Assembly (NCBI GenBank): GCA_019117345.1
Contig: DWZW01000011.1
Location: forward strand, 1-12,386
Length of the DNA stretch: 12,386 nucleotides
Direction: 5' to 3'
Origin: Claveliimonas stercoravium
GTDB taxonomy: Bacteria; Bacillota; Clostridia; Lachnospirales; Lachnospiraceae
Shown: positions 1 through 6,333 of the stretch, one piece after another
Layout of the letters: each line of letters opens with the position of its first letter
Position numbering within the stretch: the first letter of the stretch is position 1
The notes under the pieces: model-generated
The model's input: only the letters and a program-made list of their open reading frames with translations
What the model was told of the DNA's origin: nothing
Database searches by the model: none
Made by a program: the position numbers and the translations under genes

Positions 1-101
1 CATTGTAGGAAAATCCAAAAGTTTAGATTTTCTCAAAATGCTTATCTTTTGGTCTTTGGTTCGGAATAGTGTAGTGCTGGCGGTCTATCTATTGTTTTCG
101 G
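1..101. other. AT-rich segment abutting truncated DUF1538 gene
   Basis: This stretch is clearly richer in A and T than the coding DNA that follows. No frame continues the DUF1538 protein upstream: its own frame meets a stop at 72-74, and the other frames do not resemble the matching part of the protein's second repeat. It contains an inverted repeat, GAAAATC (9-15) and GATTTTC (26-32), with a 10-nt loop, and a GTAGGAA word at 5-11. It is probably the far side of a rearrangement, the end of an inserted element, or a contig-edge artefact. Nothing in it can be assigned a function. Confidence 0.4.
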
Positions 102-1394
102 TTGCTTGCTTCTTTACCGTACATGAGCATCATCCTGGGGTTTGTCATCACAGTGTCGGAGCCGGACCTTCAGGTGCTTGCAGAGCAGGTCCCGGCAGTC
201 CCCAATATGGTCATCATAGTTGCCGTGGCGACAGGCGTGGGGATTTTCCTCGTGGTGGCGTTCCTGAGGATCTTGTTCGGCATTCCCCTTTCCCGGATGC
301 TGGTGTTCTTTTACATTATTGTGTTTGCCTTGGCAGCGGTTACGCCGAAGGCCTTTCTTGCGGTAGCGTTTGACTCGGGTGGAGTGACCACAGGTCCTAT
401 GACAGTTCCCTTTATCATGGCGCTGGGTATCGGTATATCTGCCATCCGGAGCGACCGCCACGCGGCGGACGACAGCTTTGGCCTGGTGGCTCTTTGTTCC
501 ATCGGTCCCATCCTGGCCGTGCTCATACTGGGGCTGATCTATGAGACGGACGGGGGAGCCTACAGCGTGTCCTCGCTCACGGGGGTGGAAGACTCCGTTG
601 AGCTTGGAAAACTATTTTTACACGCACTTCCGGAGTATTTTGGAGAAATTGCGGTTTCACTTCTTCCAATCGTTGTTTTTTTCGGATTGTTCCAGATTTT
701 TTCACTGAAATTGAAAAAACGTTCTCTGATCAAGATCGTGATAGGACTTCTCTATACGTATATCGGGCTGGTACTGTTCCTGACAGGAGTAAACGTGGGA
801 TTTATGCCGGCGGGAAATTACCTGGGACAGATGATCGCGTCCCTGCCCTACAAGTGGATCATCATACCTATCGGCATGCTCATCGGTTACTTTATCGTCA
901 TCGCCGAGCCGGCGGTGTACGTGCTGACAAAGCAGGTGGAGGAGCTGACAGACGGAGCCATAGAGGGCAGTATCATGAAGACAGGCCTGTCCATCAGCGT
1001 GGCCGTGTCGGTGGGGCTTGCCATGCTGCGGGTGCTGACGGGGATTTCCATTTTTTATCTTCTCGTACCGGGCTACGTGGCGGCCATCGCGCTGTCGTTT
1101 TTCGTGCCGAAGATCTTTACGGCGGTGGCTTTTGACTCGGGCGGAGTGGCCTCTGGTCCCATGACGGCCACCTTCCTGCTCCCCTTTGCCATAGGAGCAT
1201 GTACTTCTGTGGGAGGAGACATCGTGGAGGATGCCTTTGGAGTGGTGGCTATGGTGGCCATGACACCGCTCATCACCATACAGGTGATCGGGCTGATCTA
1301 CAAACTGCAGGCAAAGCATGCGGACTCCGCGGCGGCAGCAGGGCAGGTCACATCCCTGGATGCCTATGCGGATGACGCGATCATTGAATTATAG
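102..1394 (+). CDS. DUF1538 integral membrane protein, N-terminally truncated
   Basis: This is a polytopic membrane protein of the DUF1538 family, probably a transporter; its substrate is unknown. The family is built of two tandem repeats. Here the FDSGGV..GPMT signature occurs twice, around residues 90-100 and 344-354, and each repeat also has a SLPY segment (4-7 and 247-250) and a conserved EP..VL..QV segment (20-30 and 269-279). Repeat 2 is complete from about residue 170. Repeat 1 starts only at its SLPY segment, so about 75 residues that should precede it are absent. The listed start is a TTG with no convincing ribosome site, and an in-frame stop lies just upstream at 72-74, so the true 5' end is missing rather than misread. 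A PII-type gene follows 14 nt downstream, an arrangement known for this family. The product is probably non-functional unless the loss is an assembly fault. The family assignment is firm; the start is not. Confidence 0.85.
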   Translation: MLASLPYMSIILGFVITVSEPDLQVLAEQVPAVPNMVIIVAVATGVGIFLVVAFLRILFGIPLSRMLVFFYIIVFALAAVTPKAFLAVAFDSGGVTTGPMTVPFIMALGIGISAIRSDRHAADDSFGLVALCSIGPILAVLILGLIYETDGGAYSVSSLTGVEDSVELGKLFLHALPEYFGEIAVSLLPIVVFFGLFQIFSLKLKKRSLIKIVIGLLYTYIGLVLFLTGVNVGFMPAGNYLGQMIASLPYKWIIIPIGMLIGYFIVIAEPAVYVLTKQVEELTDGAIEGSIMKTGLSISVAVSVGLAMLRVLTGISIFYLLVPGYVAAIALSFFVPKIFTAVAFDSGGVASGPMTATFLLPFAIGACTSVGGDIVEDAFGVVAMVAMTPLITIQVIGLIYKLQAKHADSAAAAGQVTSLDAYADDAIIEL

Positions 1395-1408
1395 ACGAGG
1401 ATGGAGCT

Positions 1409-2104
1409 ATGAGTGAAGTATATATGATGGTGACGATCACCGACTGGAAGGAAACGGCCGTGGACTTTATGGAATTTTACAAGGAAAACCATGTGGATGC
1501 CAATATGGTCACACTCGGGCGGGGAACGGCGGGCAGCGAGATGCTGGACTATCTGGGCCTGGAAGAGACGGAGAAGACCATGATACTGAGCATCGTGACG
1601 GACAAGGTCTGGAAGACGCTGAAGAGAGGGCTGCGCCAGCAGTTCAAGATTGACATTCCCGGAACAGGCATTGCCTTTATCGTGCCGGTCAGCAGCATCG
1701 GCGGAAAGAGAGAGCTTCTGTTCCTGCTGGATAACCAGGATTTTGAGAAAGGTGAGGAGACGGTATTGAAGGACACAGCACATGAATTATTGATCGTGAT
1801 CGCAAACCAGGGATACAATGAGATGGTCATGGACGCGGCCAGGAGCGCGGGGGCGGCGGGAGGCACTGTGCTCCACGCCAGAGGCACCGGCATGAAGAGA
1901 GCGGAGAAGTTTTTCGGCGTCTCCCTTGTGTCAGAGAAAGAGCTGGTGCTGATCGTGACAAAGACAGAGAATAAAAATGCCATCATGCAGGCTGTCATGC
2001 AGAAGGCGGGGATGGACACAAAGGCGAAGGCCATCGTGTTCTCGCTGCCGGTGACGGACACAGCAGGCCTCCGTCTGATCGAGGAGGAAGCTGCGGACGA
2101 GTAA
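1409..2104 (+). CDS. Tandem PII-type (P-II/GlnB-like) regulatory protein
   Basis: This 231-residue cytosolic protein holds two PII-like domains, about residues 3-100 and 126-221. Each has a GRGT/ARGT turn leading into a T-loop-like region (37-56 and 157-173), and each ends in a strand with IVPV or SLPV. Classical PII proteins are about 112 residues and form trimers, so this double-length form is a fusion of two units. The canonical uridylylated tyrosine context is not visible. PII proteins bind ATP/ADP and effectors such as 2-oxoglutarate and often gate a partner transporter. Here the gene starts 14 nt after the DUF1538 membrane protein, so control of that transporter is the natural inference. 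The ATG is preceded by GAGG at 1397-1400. The gene ends at a strong hairpin terminator. The family is confident; ligand and partner are inferred. Confidence 0.88.
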   Translation: MSEVYMMVTITDWKETAVDFMEFYKENHVDANMVTLGRGTAGSEMLDYLGLEETEKTMILSIVTDKVWKTLKRGLRQQFKIDIPGTGIAFIVPVSSIGGKRELLFLLDNQDFEKGEETVLKDTAHELLIVIANQGYNEMVMDAARSAGAAGGTVLHARGTGMKRAEKFFGVSLVSEKELVLIVTKTENKNAIMQAVMQKAGMDTKAKAIVFSLPVTDTAGLRLIEEEAADE

Positions 2105-2115
2105 GGGCAGACAAG

Positions 2116-2173
2116 AAAAGCGCCGCCCCGGCTGCCGGACGTTCTGTCCGGCACGCCTGGGCAGCGCTTTTTT
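2116..2173. terminator. Bidirectional rho-independent terminator
   Basis: A long hairpin follows the PII stop codon. Outer arms AAAAGCGC and GCGCTTTT enclose GC-rich pairing and an inner perfect GCCGGAC/GTCCGGC stem with a GTTCT loop. It ends in a T-run on the plus strand and, by symmetry, in TTTT on the minus strand, so it can serve both the PII gene and the convergent cold shock gene. Confidence 0.9.
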
Positions 2174-2287
2174 GCGCCTGGCGCAGTGTGTCTAATCGCA
2201 TTCGCATGTATTGCTTTTAAATATCTAAATGAAATTGCCGTTTATATAAATAAAAGGTACATCTTATTCCGATTAATGCTTTTTCTG

Positions 2288-2488
2288 TTACAGCTTGACA
2301 ACATTGACAGCCTGCGGTCCTTTTGTGCCCTCTGTCACCTCAAATTCCACTGCCTGGCCTTCTTCGAGGGATTTGAAGCCATCCATCAGAAGTCCGGAGT
2401 AGTGGACGAAGATATCGTTTCCCTCTTCGTCTGAGATGAAGCCATAGCCCTTCTGGTTGTTGAACCACTTTACGGTACCTTTGTTCAT
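2288..2488 (-). CDS. CspA-family cold shock protein
   Basis: This 66-residue protein is a single cold shock domain that binds single-stranded RNA or DNA and acts as an RNA chaperone. It begins MNKGTVKWFNNQKGYGFI, with the RNP1-type KGYGFI motif at residues 13-18. The RNP2-type DIFVHY motif follows, and the C-terminal part is the usual GPQAVNV segment. Full length is typical for the family. The start is supported by GGAGG at 2495-2499, six bases before the ATG. A promoter candidate lies about 80 bp further upstream, which gives a leader of roughly 70 nt that is AT-rich and carries a small inverted repeat. The gene is monocistronic, converges with the PII gene and diverges from the PurF-like gene. 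It could be named cspA, cspB or similar; the sequence alone does not decide which. Confidence 0.97.
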   Translation of the reverse strand: MNKGTVKWFNNQKGYGFISDEEGNDIFVHYSGLLMDGFKSLEEGQAVEFEVTEGTKGPQAVNVVKL

Positions 2489-2534
2489 ATGCTACCTCCA
2501 TATAAATTGAATAAAAATAAAAGGTTCATAAATC

Positions 2535-2550
2535 TACAGAATTGTCTGTA
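2535..2550. repeat. Small inverted repeat in csp leader
   Basis: TACAGA and TCTGTA face each other across ATTG, in the transcribed leader of the cold shock gene. It could be a weak RNA hairpin or a protein site; at six base pairs it may also be chance. Confidence 0.35.
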
Positions 2551-2563
2551 AATTTACTCTGAC

Positions 2564-2592
2564 AGCGTAGCATAAAACATTAAAAAAGTCAA
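2564..2592 (-). promoter_or_regulatory. Promoter candidate for csp
   Basis: On the minus strand TTGACT (2587-2592) is followed after 17 bp by TACGCT (2564-2569), preceded by TGC like an extended -10. The -35 box is good and the -10 box weak. Position and orientation suit the cold shock gene. Confidence 0.5.
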
Positions 2593-2654
2593 TCGATATG
2601 ACAGAAATATACAGAAAATTCTCATAAAACGGATATTCGGATGTACAATTCGGC

Positions 2655-2683
2655 TTGTATATGGCGGGCAAATCATTTATAAT
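2655..2683 (+). promoter_or_regulatory. Promoter candidate for PurF-like operon
   Basis: TTGTAT (2655-2660), a 17-bp spacer and a perfect TATAAT (2678-2683) lie upstream of the PurF-like gene. The predicted leader is about 57 nt and carries the AGGAGG ribosome site at 2732-2737. No riboswitch fold is apparent. Confidence 0.7.
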
Positions 2684-2746
2684 GGAAAAGTATCTATTAA
2701 TGTAACTGTATTGGATAAACGATTGTTGAACAGGAGGAAAAAGTAC

Positions 2747-4159
2747 ATGGGAGGACTTTTCGGTGTGGCGTCCAGGAAGGACTGTATGCTGGAGCTTTTT
2801 TACGGGGTGGATTACCATTCCCATCTGGGGACGAGGAGAGGAGGGATGGCTGCCCACGGTGAGGACGGGTTCTGCCGGGCCATCCATAATATAGAGAACT
2901 CACCCTTCCGCACAAAGTTTGAGCGGGATGTGGAGGAGATGAAGGGAAATCTGGGCATTGGCTGCATCTCGGACTACGAGCCCCAGCCCCTGCTCATACA
3001 GTCCCATCTGGGCAGCTTTGCTATTGCCACGGTGGGAAAGATCAACAACCTGGACGTTATCCTGGAGAAGGCTTACAAAGAGGGACATTCCCATTTTCAG
3101 GAGATGAGCGGCGGCCTCATCAACGCTACAGAGCTGGTGGCCTCCCTGATATGCAGGAAGGGGTCCTTCGTGGAGGGTATCCGCTATGCCCAGGAGATGA
3201 TAGACGGTTCCCTGACCATGCTGGTCATGACAAAGGACGGCATCTATGCGGCGAGGGATATCCTGGGAAGGACGCCCCTTGTAGTGGGAAGAAAAGAGGA
3301 CGCTTACTGCATCTCCTTTGAGAGCTTTGCCTATATCAATCTGGGCTACAGCGATCACAGGGAGCTGGGGCCCGGGGAGATCGCCTACATCACGCCGGAG
3401 GGAGTGGAGACGGTACTGCCTCCGGGAGAAAAGATGAAGATCTGCTCCTTTTTGTGGGTGTACTATGGATACCCCACATCCTCCTATGAGGGAGTCAATG
3501 TGGAGGCTATGAGATACAGATGCGGAAGCATGCTGGCAAAGAGGGACAACGGCTCTGTCCAGCCGGACATCGTGGCCGGTGTGCCTGACTCCGGCGTGGC
3601 CCACGCCATCGGCTACTCCAATGAGTCCGGTATCCCCTACGCACGGCCCTTTATCAAGTACACGCCCACCTGGCCCCGGTCCTTTATGCCCCAGAACCAG
3701 AGCCAGAGAAACCTCATCGCCCGGATGAAGCTCATACCGGTGCGTGAGCTGATCGAGGACAAGAAGCTGCTCCTCATCGACGACTCCATCGTCAGAGGGA
3801 CCCAGCTTCGGGAGACAACGGAGTTCCTGTACAAGAGCGGCGCCAAGGAGGTGCATGTGCGTCCCGCCTGTCCGCCCCTTGTGTACGGATGCAAATATCT
3901 GAACTTCTCCCGTACCAAATCGGAGCTGGAGCTGATCACCAGGAGAGTGATCCGGGAGAAGGAGGGAGAGAACTGTCCGCAGGAGGTCCTGGAGGAGTAC
4001 ACAGACCCGGATTCCTGCCGCTACGCACAGATGATAGAGGCGATCCGTAGGGAGCAGAATTTTACAACTCTCAGATATCACCGTCTGGACGATCTGCTGG
4101 CCTCCATCGGTATCGAGCCGTGTAAAGTGTGCACGTACTGCTTTAACGGAAAAGAATAG
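2747..4159 (+). CDS. PurF-like phosphoribosyltransferase lacking glutaminase residues
   Basis: This 470-residue protein is a full-length homologue of amidophosphoribosyltransferase, which normally joins ammonia from glutamine to PRPP at the first step of purine synthesis. The start at 2747 is chosen over an in-frame one at 2711 because AGGAGG sits nine bases upstream. The phosphoribosyltransferase half looks intact: a PRPP loop IDDSIVRGTQL at 344-354, and RSFMPQNQSQRNLIARMKL at 311-329. Cysteines 233, 382, 462 and 465 match the four [4Fe-4S] ligands of the Bacillus-type enzyme. The glutaminase half is degenerate. The N-terminal nucleophile is glycine (MGGLFG instead of MCG.FG), the usual HNG is TVG at 95-97, and the usual S-D-x-E is NATE at 126-129. 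It may use free ammonia, act on another substrate, or sense PRPP or iron-sulfur status. An IscR-like gene follows after 19 nt, probably in the same operon. Homology is certain; purine synthesis activity is doubtful. Confidence 0.93.
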   Translation: MGGLFGVASRKDCMLELFYGVDYHSHLGTRRGGMAAHGEDGFCRAIHNIENSPFRTKFERDVEEMKGNLGIGCISDYEPQPLLIQSHLGSFAIATVGKINNLDVILEKAYKEGHSHFQEMSGGLINATELVASLICRKGSFVEGIRYAQEMIDGSLTMLVMTKDGIYAARDILGRTPLVVGRKEDAYCISFESFAYINLGYSDHRELGPGEIAYITPEGVETVLPPGEKMKICSFLWVYYGYPTSSYEGVNVEAMRYRCGSMLAKRDNGSVQPDIVAGVPDSGVAHAIGYSNESGIPYARPFIKYTPTWPRSFMPQNQSQRNLIARMKLIPVRELIEDKKLLLIDDSIVRGTQLRETTEFLYKSGAKEVHVRPACPPLVYGCKYLNFSRTKSELELITRRVIREKEGENCPQEVLEEYTDPDSCRYAQMIEAIRREQNFTTLRYHRLDDLLASIGIEPCKVCTYCFNGKE

Positions 4160-4178
4160 CTGCGGGGCAGAGCGCAGG

Positions 4179-4631
4179 ATGAAGATATCGACAAAGGGCG
4201 TCTACGCCATGGAGATCGTGGCTGACCTGGCCCTGCATGCAGGGGAGGAACAAAAAGAGAGCCTGGGGAATATTGCCAGGCGCAGAGGATTGTCAGAAAA
4301 GTACCTGGAGAGGATCATAAAGGCGCTGAAGGAGAAGGGCATTGTGGAGAGTGTGCGGGGGGCCAGAGGCGGGTACCGCCTCCTGGTCCCCCCGGAACAG
4401 CTGACGGCCAGAATGGTGCTGCAGGCCGTGGAAGGCCCGCTTGCCCCTGTGGGATGCCTGACAGGGGAGACAGACTGCCAGATGGACTGCAATGCCTGTC
4501 CTACCAGACCGCTGTGGCAGGAGATGTGGGACTGCATTCTGGATGCGGCAGATCAGGTGACGGTCGCTCATATCCTTGCGGAGACGAAGCGGGAAGAAAA
4601 AAGAGGGATTGACAGGACAGAGCAGATATAG
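4179..4631 (+). CDS. Rrf2-family regulator, IscR-like with four clustered Cys
   Basis: This 150-residue transcription factor begins with MKISTKGVYAMEIVADLA, the standard Rrf2 opening. A winged helix-turn-helix spans about residues 2-70, with the recognition helix near LSEKYLERIIKALKEKG (38-54) and the wing at RGARGGYRL (60-68). The effector region carries Cys93, Cys100, Cys104 and Cys107, with Cys119 further on. The first three match the place where IscR and related members bind a [2Fe-2S] cluster, though the spacing (6, 3, 2 residues between) is not identical to IscR. It therefore probably senses iron-sulfur or redox state. The gene lies 19 nt after the PurF-like gene with only a weak ribosome site (GGGG at 4164-4167, AGG next to the ATG), so coupling to the upstream gene is likely. 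Its last codons overlap the promoter of the next regulator. The exact target genes are not visible. Confidence 0.9.
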   Translation: MKISTKGVYAMEIVADLALHAGEEQKESLGNIARRRGLSEKYLERIIKALKEKGIVESVRGARGGYRLLVPPEQLTARMVLQAVEGPLAPVGCLTGETDCQMDCNACPTRPLWQEMWDCILDAADQVTVAHILAETKREEKRGIDRTEQI

Positions 4632-4637
4632 TATAAC
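4609..4637 (+). promoter_or_regulatory. Strong promoter for CymR-like gene
   Basis: A consensus TTGACA (4609-4614) is followed after exactly 17 bp by TATAAC (4632-4637). The promoter overlaps the last codons of the IscR-like gene and gives the second regulator its own start. The predicted transcript starts near 4644. Confidence 0.75.
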
Positions 4638-4656
4638 TAGACCCATATAATACTTA

Positions 4657-4675
4657 TTGAATTGGTAGGAAATAA
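4657..4675 (+). promoter_or_regulatory. Candidate Rrf2/CymR operator A
   Basis: The segment ATTGAATTGGTAGGAAATA lies about 15 bases downstream of the predicted transcription start of the CymR-like gene. Its GTAGGAA core recurs, inverted, in the cysK promoter. The position fits autorepression by a roadblock. The assignment rests on the shared word and context, not on a scored match to a known matrix. Confidence 0.4.
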
Positions 4676-4702
4676 AAATAAGCGTACAGGGCGGTGCAGG
4701 AG

Positions 4703-5152
4703 ATGAAAATATCCACAAAAGGGAGATATGGCCTCAGGGCGCTGGTGGATCTGGCGGTCAATGTCAGCGGACAGCCGGTCCCTCTGACGGCGATCGCCGC
4801 AAGGCAGAGAATGTCCGTGAATTATCTGGAGCAGGTGTTTGGCCAGCTCCGCCGGGGCGGCATACTCCAAAGTACAAAGGGGGCCGGGGGCGGCTACAGT
4901 CTTTCCCGGGACCCGTCCTGCATCACGGTCAGAGAAATACTGGAAGTGCTGGAGGGACCTTTTTGCATTACCGATGCCGATCGGGACGGCAGGGAGGACA
5001 AGATAAGCAGAGCAGTCCGAGCCCTTCTGTGGGAAGAGATCGACCGCCGGACAGCCTGCCTTCTGGAGGAGAAGACACTGAATGACCTGATAAAGAAGGA
5101 GGCTGATCCTGACAAAGCGGGAAAACAGGTCCACGCAGAGACAGATGCCTAG
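4703..5152 (+). CDS. Rrf2-family regulator, CymR-like
   Basis: This 149-residue Rrf2 protein has the classic opening MKISTKGRYGLRALVDLA, a recognition helix near MSVNYLEQVFGQLRRGG (37-53) and the wing STKGAGGGYSL. It lacks the cysteine cluster of IscR: the cysteines at 73, 88 and 119 are scattered. That is the pattern of CymR, the repressor of cysteine uptake and synthesis genes, which in Bacillus works as a complex with the enzyme CysK. Here cysK is the next gene, which strongly supports the CymR reading. The ATG at 4703 is preferred over a GTG at 4694 because it gives the family's standard N-terminus; AGGGCGG at 4688-4694 is the better-spaced ribosome site. Separate promoters lie before this gene and before cysK, each with a related GTAGGAA word. 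Family is firm; the CymR role is well-supported inference. Confidence 0.87.
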   Translation: MKISTKGRYGLRALVDLAVNVSGQPVPLTAIAARQRMSVNYLEQVFGQLRRGGILQSTKGAGGGYSLSRDPSCITVREILEVLEGPFCITDADRDGREDKISRAVRALLWEEIDRRTACLLEEKTLNDLIKKEADPDKAGKQVHAETDA

Positions 5153-5222
5153 CCGGGCAGCTTTCTTTTTGGAATGAATTCCTACTAAAGTAATATATTA
5201 TATTTAGAGAGGCAGTGCCCGG
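5153..5222. repeat. Inverted repeat flanking the cysK promoter
   Basis: CCGGGCA (5153-5159), directly after the regulator's stop codon, is matched by TGCCCGG (5216-5222), 56 bases away on the other side of the promoter and operator candidate. A read-through transcript could pair these arms. Function unknown; seven pairs at this distance may be chance. Confidence 0.3.
5169..5199 (+). promoter_or_regulatory. cysK promoter with overlapping operator candidate B
   Basis: TTGGAA (5169-5174) with TAATAT (5191-5196, 16-bp spacer) or TATATT (5194-5199, 19 bp) forms a plausible promoter. Between the boxes lies GAATTCCTACTAAAGTAATAT (5176-5196); its reverse strand carries GTAGGAA, the same core as operator candidate A. 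A repressor bound here would cover the promoter. The transcript would have a leader of about 90 nt; no T-box or SAM riboswitch hallmark is seen. Confidence 0.5.
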
Positions 5223-5297
5223 AGCGGCGGCTGAAGGATGGCTGGCAAACAGGGCACACAAATGTGCAAAGGAGACAAGAAAGGAGAGCAACAGACA

Positions 5298-6230
5298 ATG
5301 GGAAAGATATATAAAAGCGTAGAGGAACTGATCGGCAGGACACCCCTCCTGGAGGTGACAAACCTGGAGAGGAAAAAAGAACTCAGGGCAAGAGTGCTTG
5401 TAAAGCTGGAGTCATACAATCCGGCAGGGAGCGTGAAAGACAGGGCGGCCCTCTTTATGATCCGGGACGCGGAGGAGAGAGGTCTGATCCGCCCGGGAGA
5501 TACGCTCATTGAGCCCACCAGCGGAAACACAGGCATCGGGCTTGCCTCTGTGGCGGCATCCCGTGGCTACCGGGTGATCTTTACCATGCCGGAGACAATG
5601 AGTGTGGAGAGAAGGAAGCTGCTTAAGAGTTATGGAGCACAGATCGTACTGACAGAAGGGGCAAAGGGCATGTCGGGTGCCATCGCAAAGGCGGAGGAGC
5701 TGGCAGCGTCCATGGAGGGAGCAGTTGTCCTGGGACAGTTCGTAAATGCTGCCAATCCCAAAGCCCACAGGGAGACCACCGGACCGGAGATCTGGGAGGA
5801 TACAGATGGGAAAGTGGATGTCTTTGTGGCAGGCGTGGGAACCGGGGGCACGATTACCGGGACAGGCGGATTTCTGAAGGAGAAAAATCCGGATATCCAC
5901 ATTGTTGCCGTGGAGCCGGAGGACTCCCCGGTGCTTTCAGGCGGCAGGCCGGGCCCCCACGGGATCCAGGGGATCGGAGCCGGATTTGTGCCGGAGATAC
6001 TGGACACGGAAGTTTACAGTGAAGTGATGAAAGTGAAGACGCAGGAAGCCTTCGAGGCGGCCCGGCTGCTGGCCAGGCGGCAGGGTGTGCTGGTGGGGAT
6101 CTCATCCGGGGCAGCGCTCCACGCGGCACTTCAGCTTGCCGGCCAGGACCGGTTCCAGGGCAAGACCATTGTGGCGCTCCTGCCGGACACAGGTGAGCGA
6201 TACCTGTCCACAGCTCTCTTTGAGGAGTAA
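5298..6230 (+). CDS. cysK: Cysteine synthase (O-acetylserine sulfhydrylase)
   Basis: This 310-residue PLP enzyme makes cysteine from O-acetylserine and sulfide in the cytosol. The PLP lysine is Lys47 in SYNPAGSVKDR, the substrate loop is TSGNTGIGLA, the cofactor phosphate loop is GTGGTITGTG, and QGIGAGFVP follows. The protein ends ERYLSTALFEE, as CysK proteins do. Length and motifs are fully typical. The start at 5298 is chosen over an in-frame ATG at 5238 because it gives the standard family N-terminus and follows AGGAG at 5282-5286; the 5238 start would add a 20-residue charged tail. It stands alone behind its own promoter, directly downstream of the CymR-like gene, and may also serve as that regulator's partner protein. 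A CysM-type or cystathionine-type variant is less likely given the C-terminus and context. Confidence 0.95.
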   Translation: MGKIYKSVEELIGRTPLLEVTNLERKKELRARVLVKLESYNPAGSVKDRAALFMIRDAEERGLIRPGDTLIEPTSGNTGIGLASVAASRGYRVIFTMPETMSVERRKLLKSYGAQIVLTEGAKGMSGAIAKAEELAASMEGAVVLGQFVNAANPKAHRETTGPEIWEDTDGKVDVFVAGVGTGGTITGTGGFLKEKNPDIHIVAVEPEDSPVLSGGRPGPHGIQGIGAGFVPEILDTEVYSEVMKVKTQEAFEAARLLARRQGVLVGISSGAALHAALQLAGQDRFQGKTIVALLPDTGERYLSTALFEE

Positions 6231-6265
6231 GAGCGGCGTAAAGCGGTGTAAGGTGCGGCTGGCAC

Positions 6266-6294
6266 TTGACTGGATCTGCCCCAGCGTGTAAAGT
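6266..6294 (+). promoter_or_regulatory. Promoter for ptsI
   Basis: TTGACT (6266-6271) and TAAAGT (6289-6294) are separated by 17 bp, with TG just before the -10 box. This lies in the 103-bp gap between cysK and ptsI. No terminator is evident in the gap, so some read-through from cysK is possible. Confidence 0.65.
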
Positions 6295-6333
6295 AAAAGA
6301 CATACAGAACAAAAAAGGGGCAGGAAGTATCAT

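Noticed and set aside
38..373. Open frame overlapping the start of the DUF1538 gene
   Set aside because: It runs out of frame with the recognisable DUF1538 protein, has no family-like sequence, and does not supply the missing N-terminus.
2711..2746. Upstream TTG start for the PurF-like gene
   Set aside because: It would add 12 residues with no ribosome site, while AGGAGG fits the ATG at 2747; the extension contains no Cys that could act as nucleophile.
2900..4081. Long minus-strand open frame inside the PurF-like gene (393 codons)
   Set aside because: It mirrors codon bias of the plus-strand gene, has no recognisable domain and lies wholly within a certain gene.
5238..5297. 20-residue N-terminal extension of CysK
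   Set aside because: The sequence is unlike CysK proteins, and the later ATG has the standard N-terminus and a ribosome site.
5200..5297. T-box or SAM riboswitch in the cysK leader
   Set aside because: The leader is under 100 nt, lacks the T-box AGGGTGGNACCGCG motif and has no terminator hairpin before the start codon.
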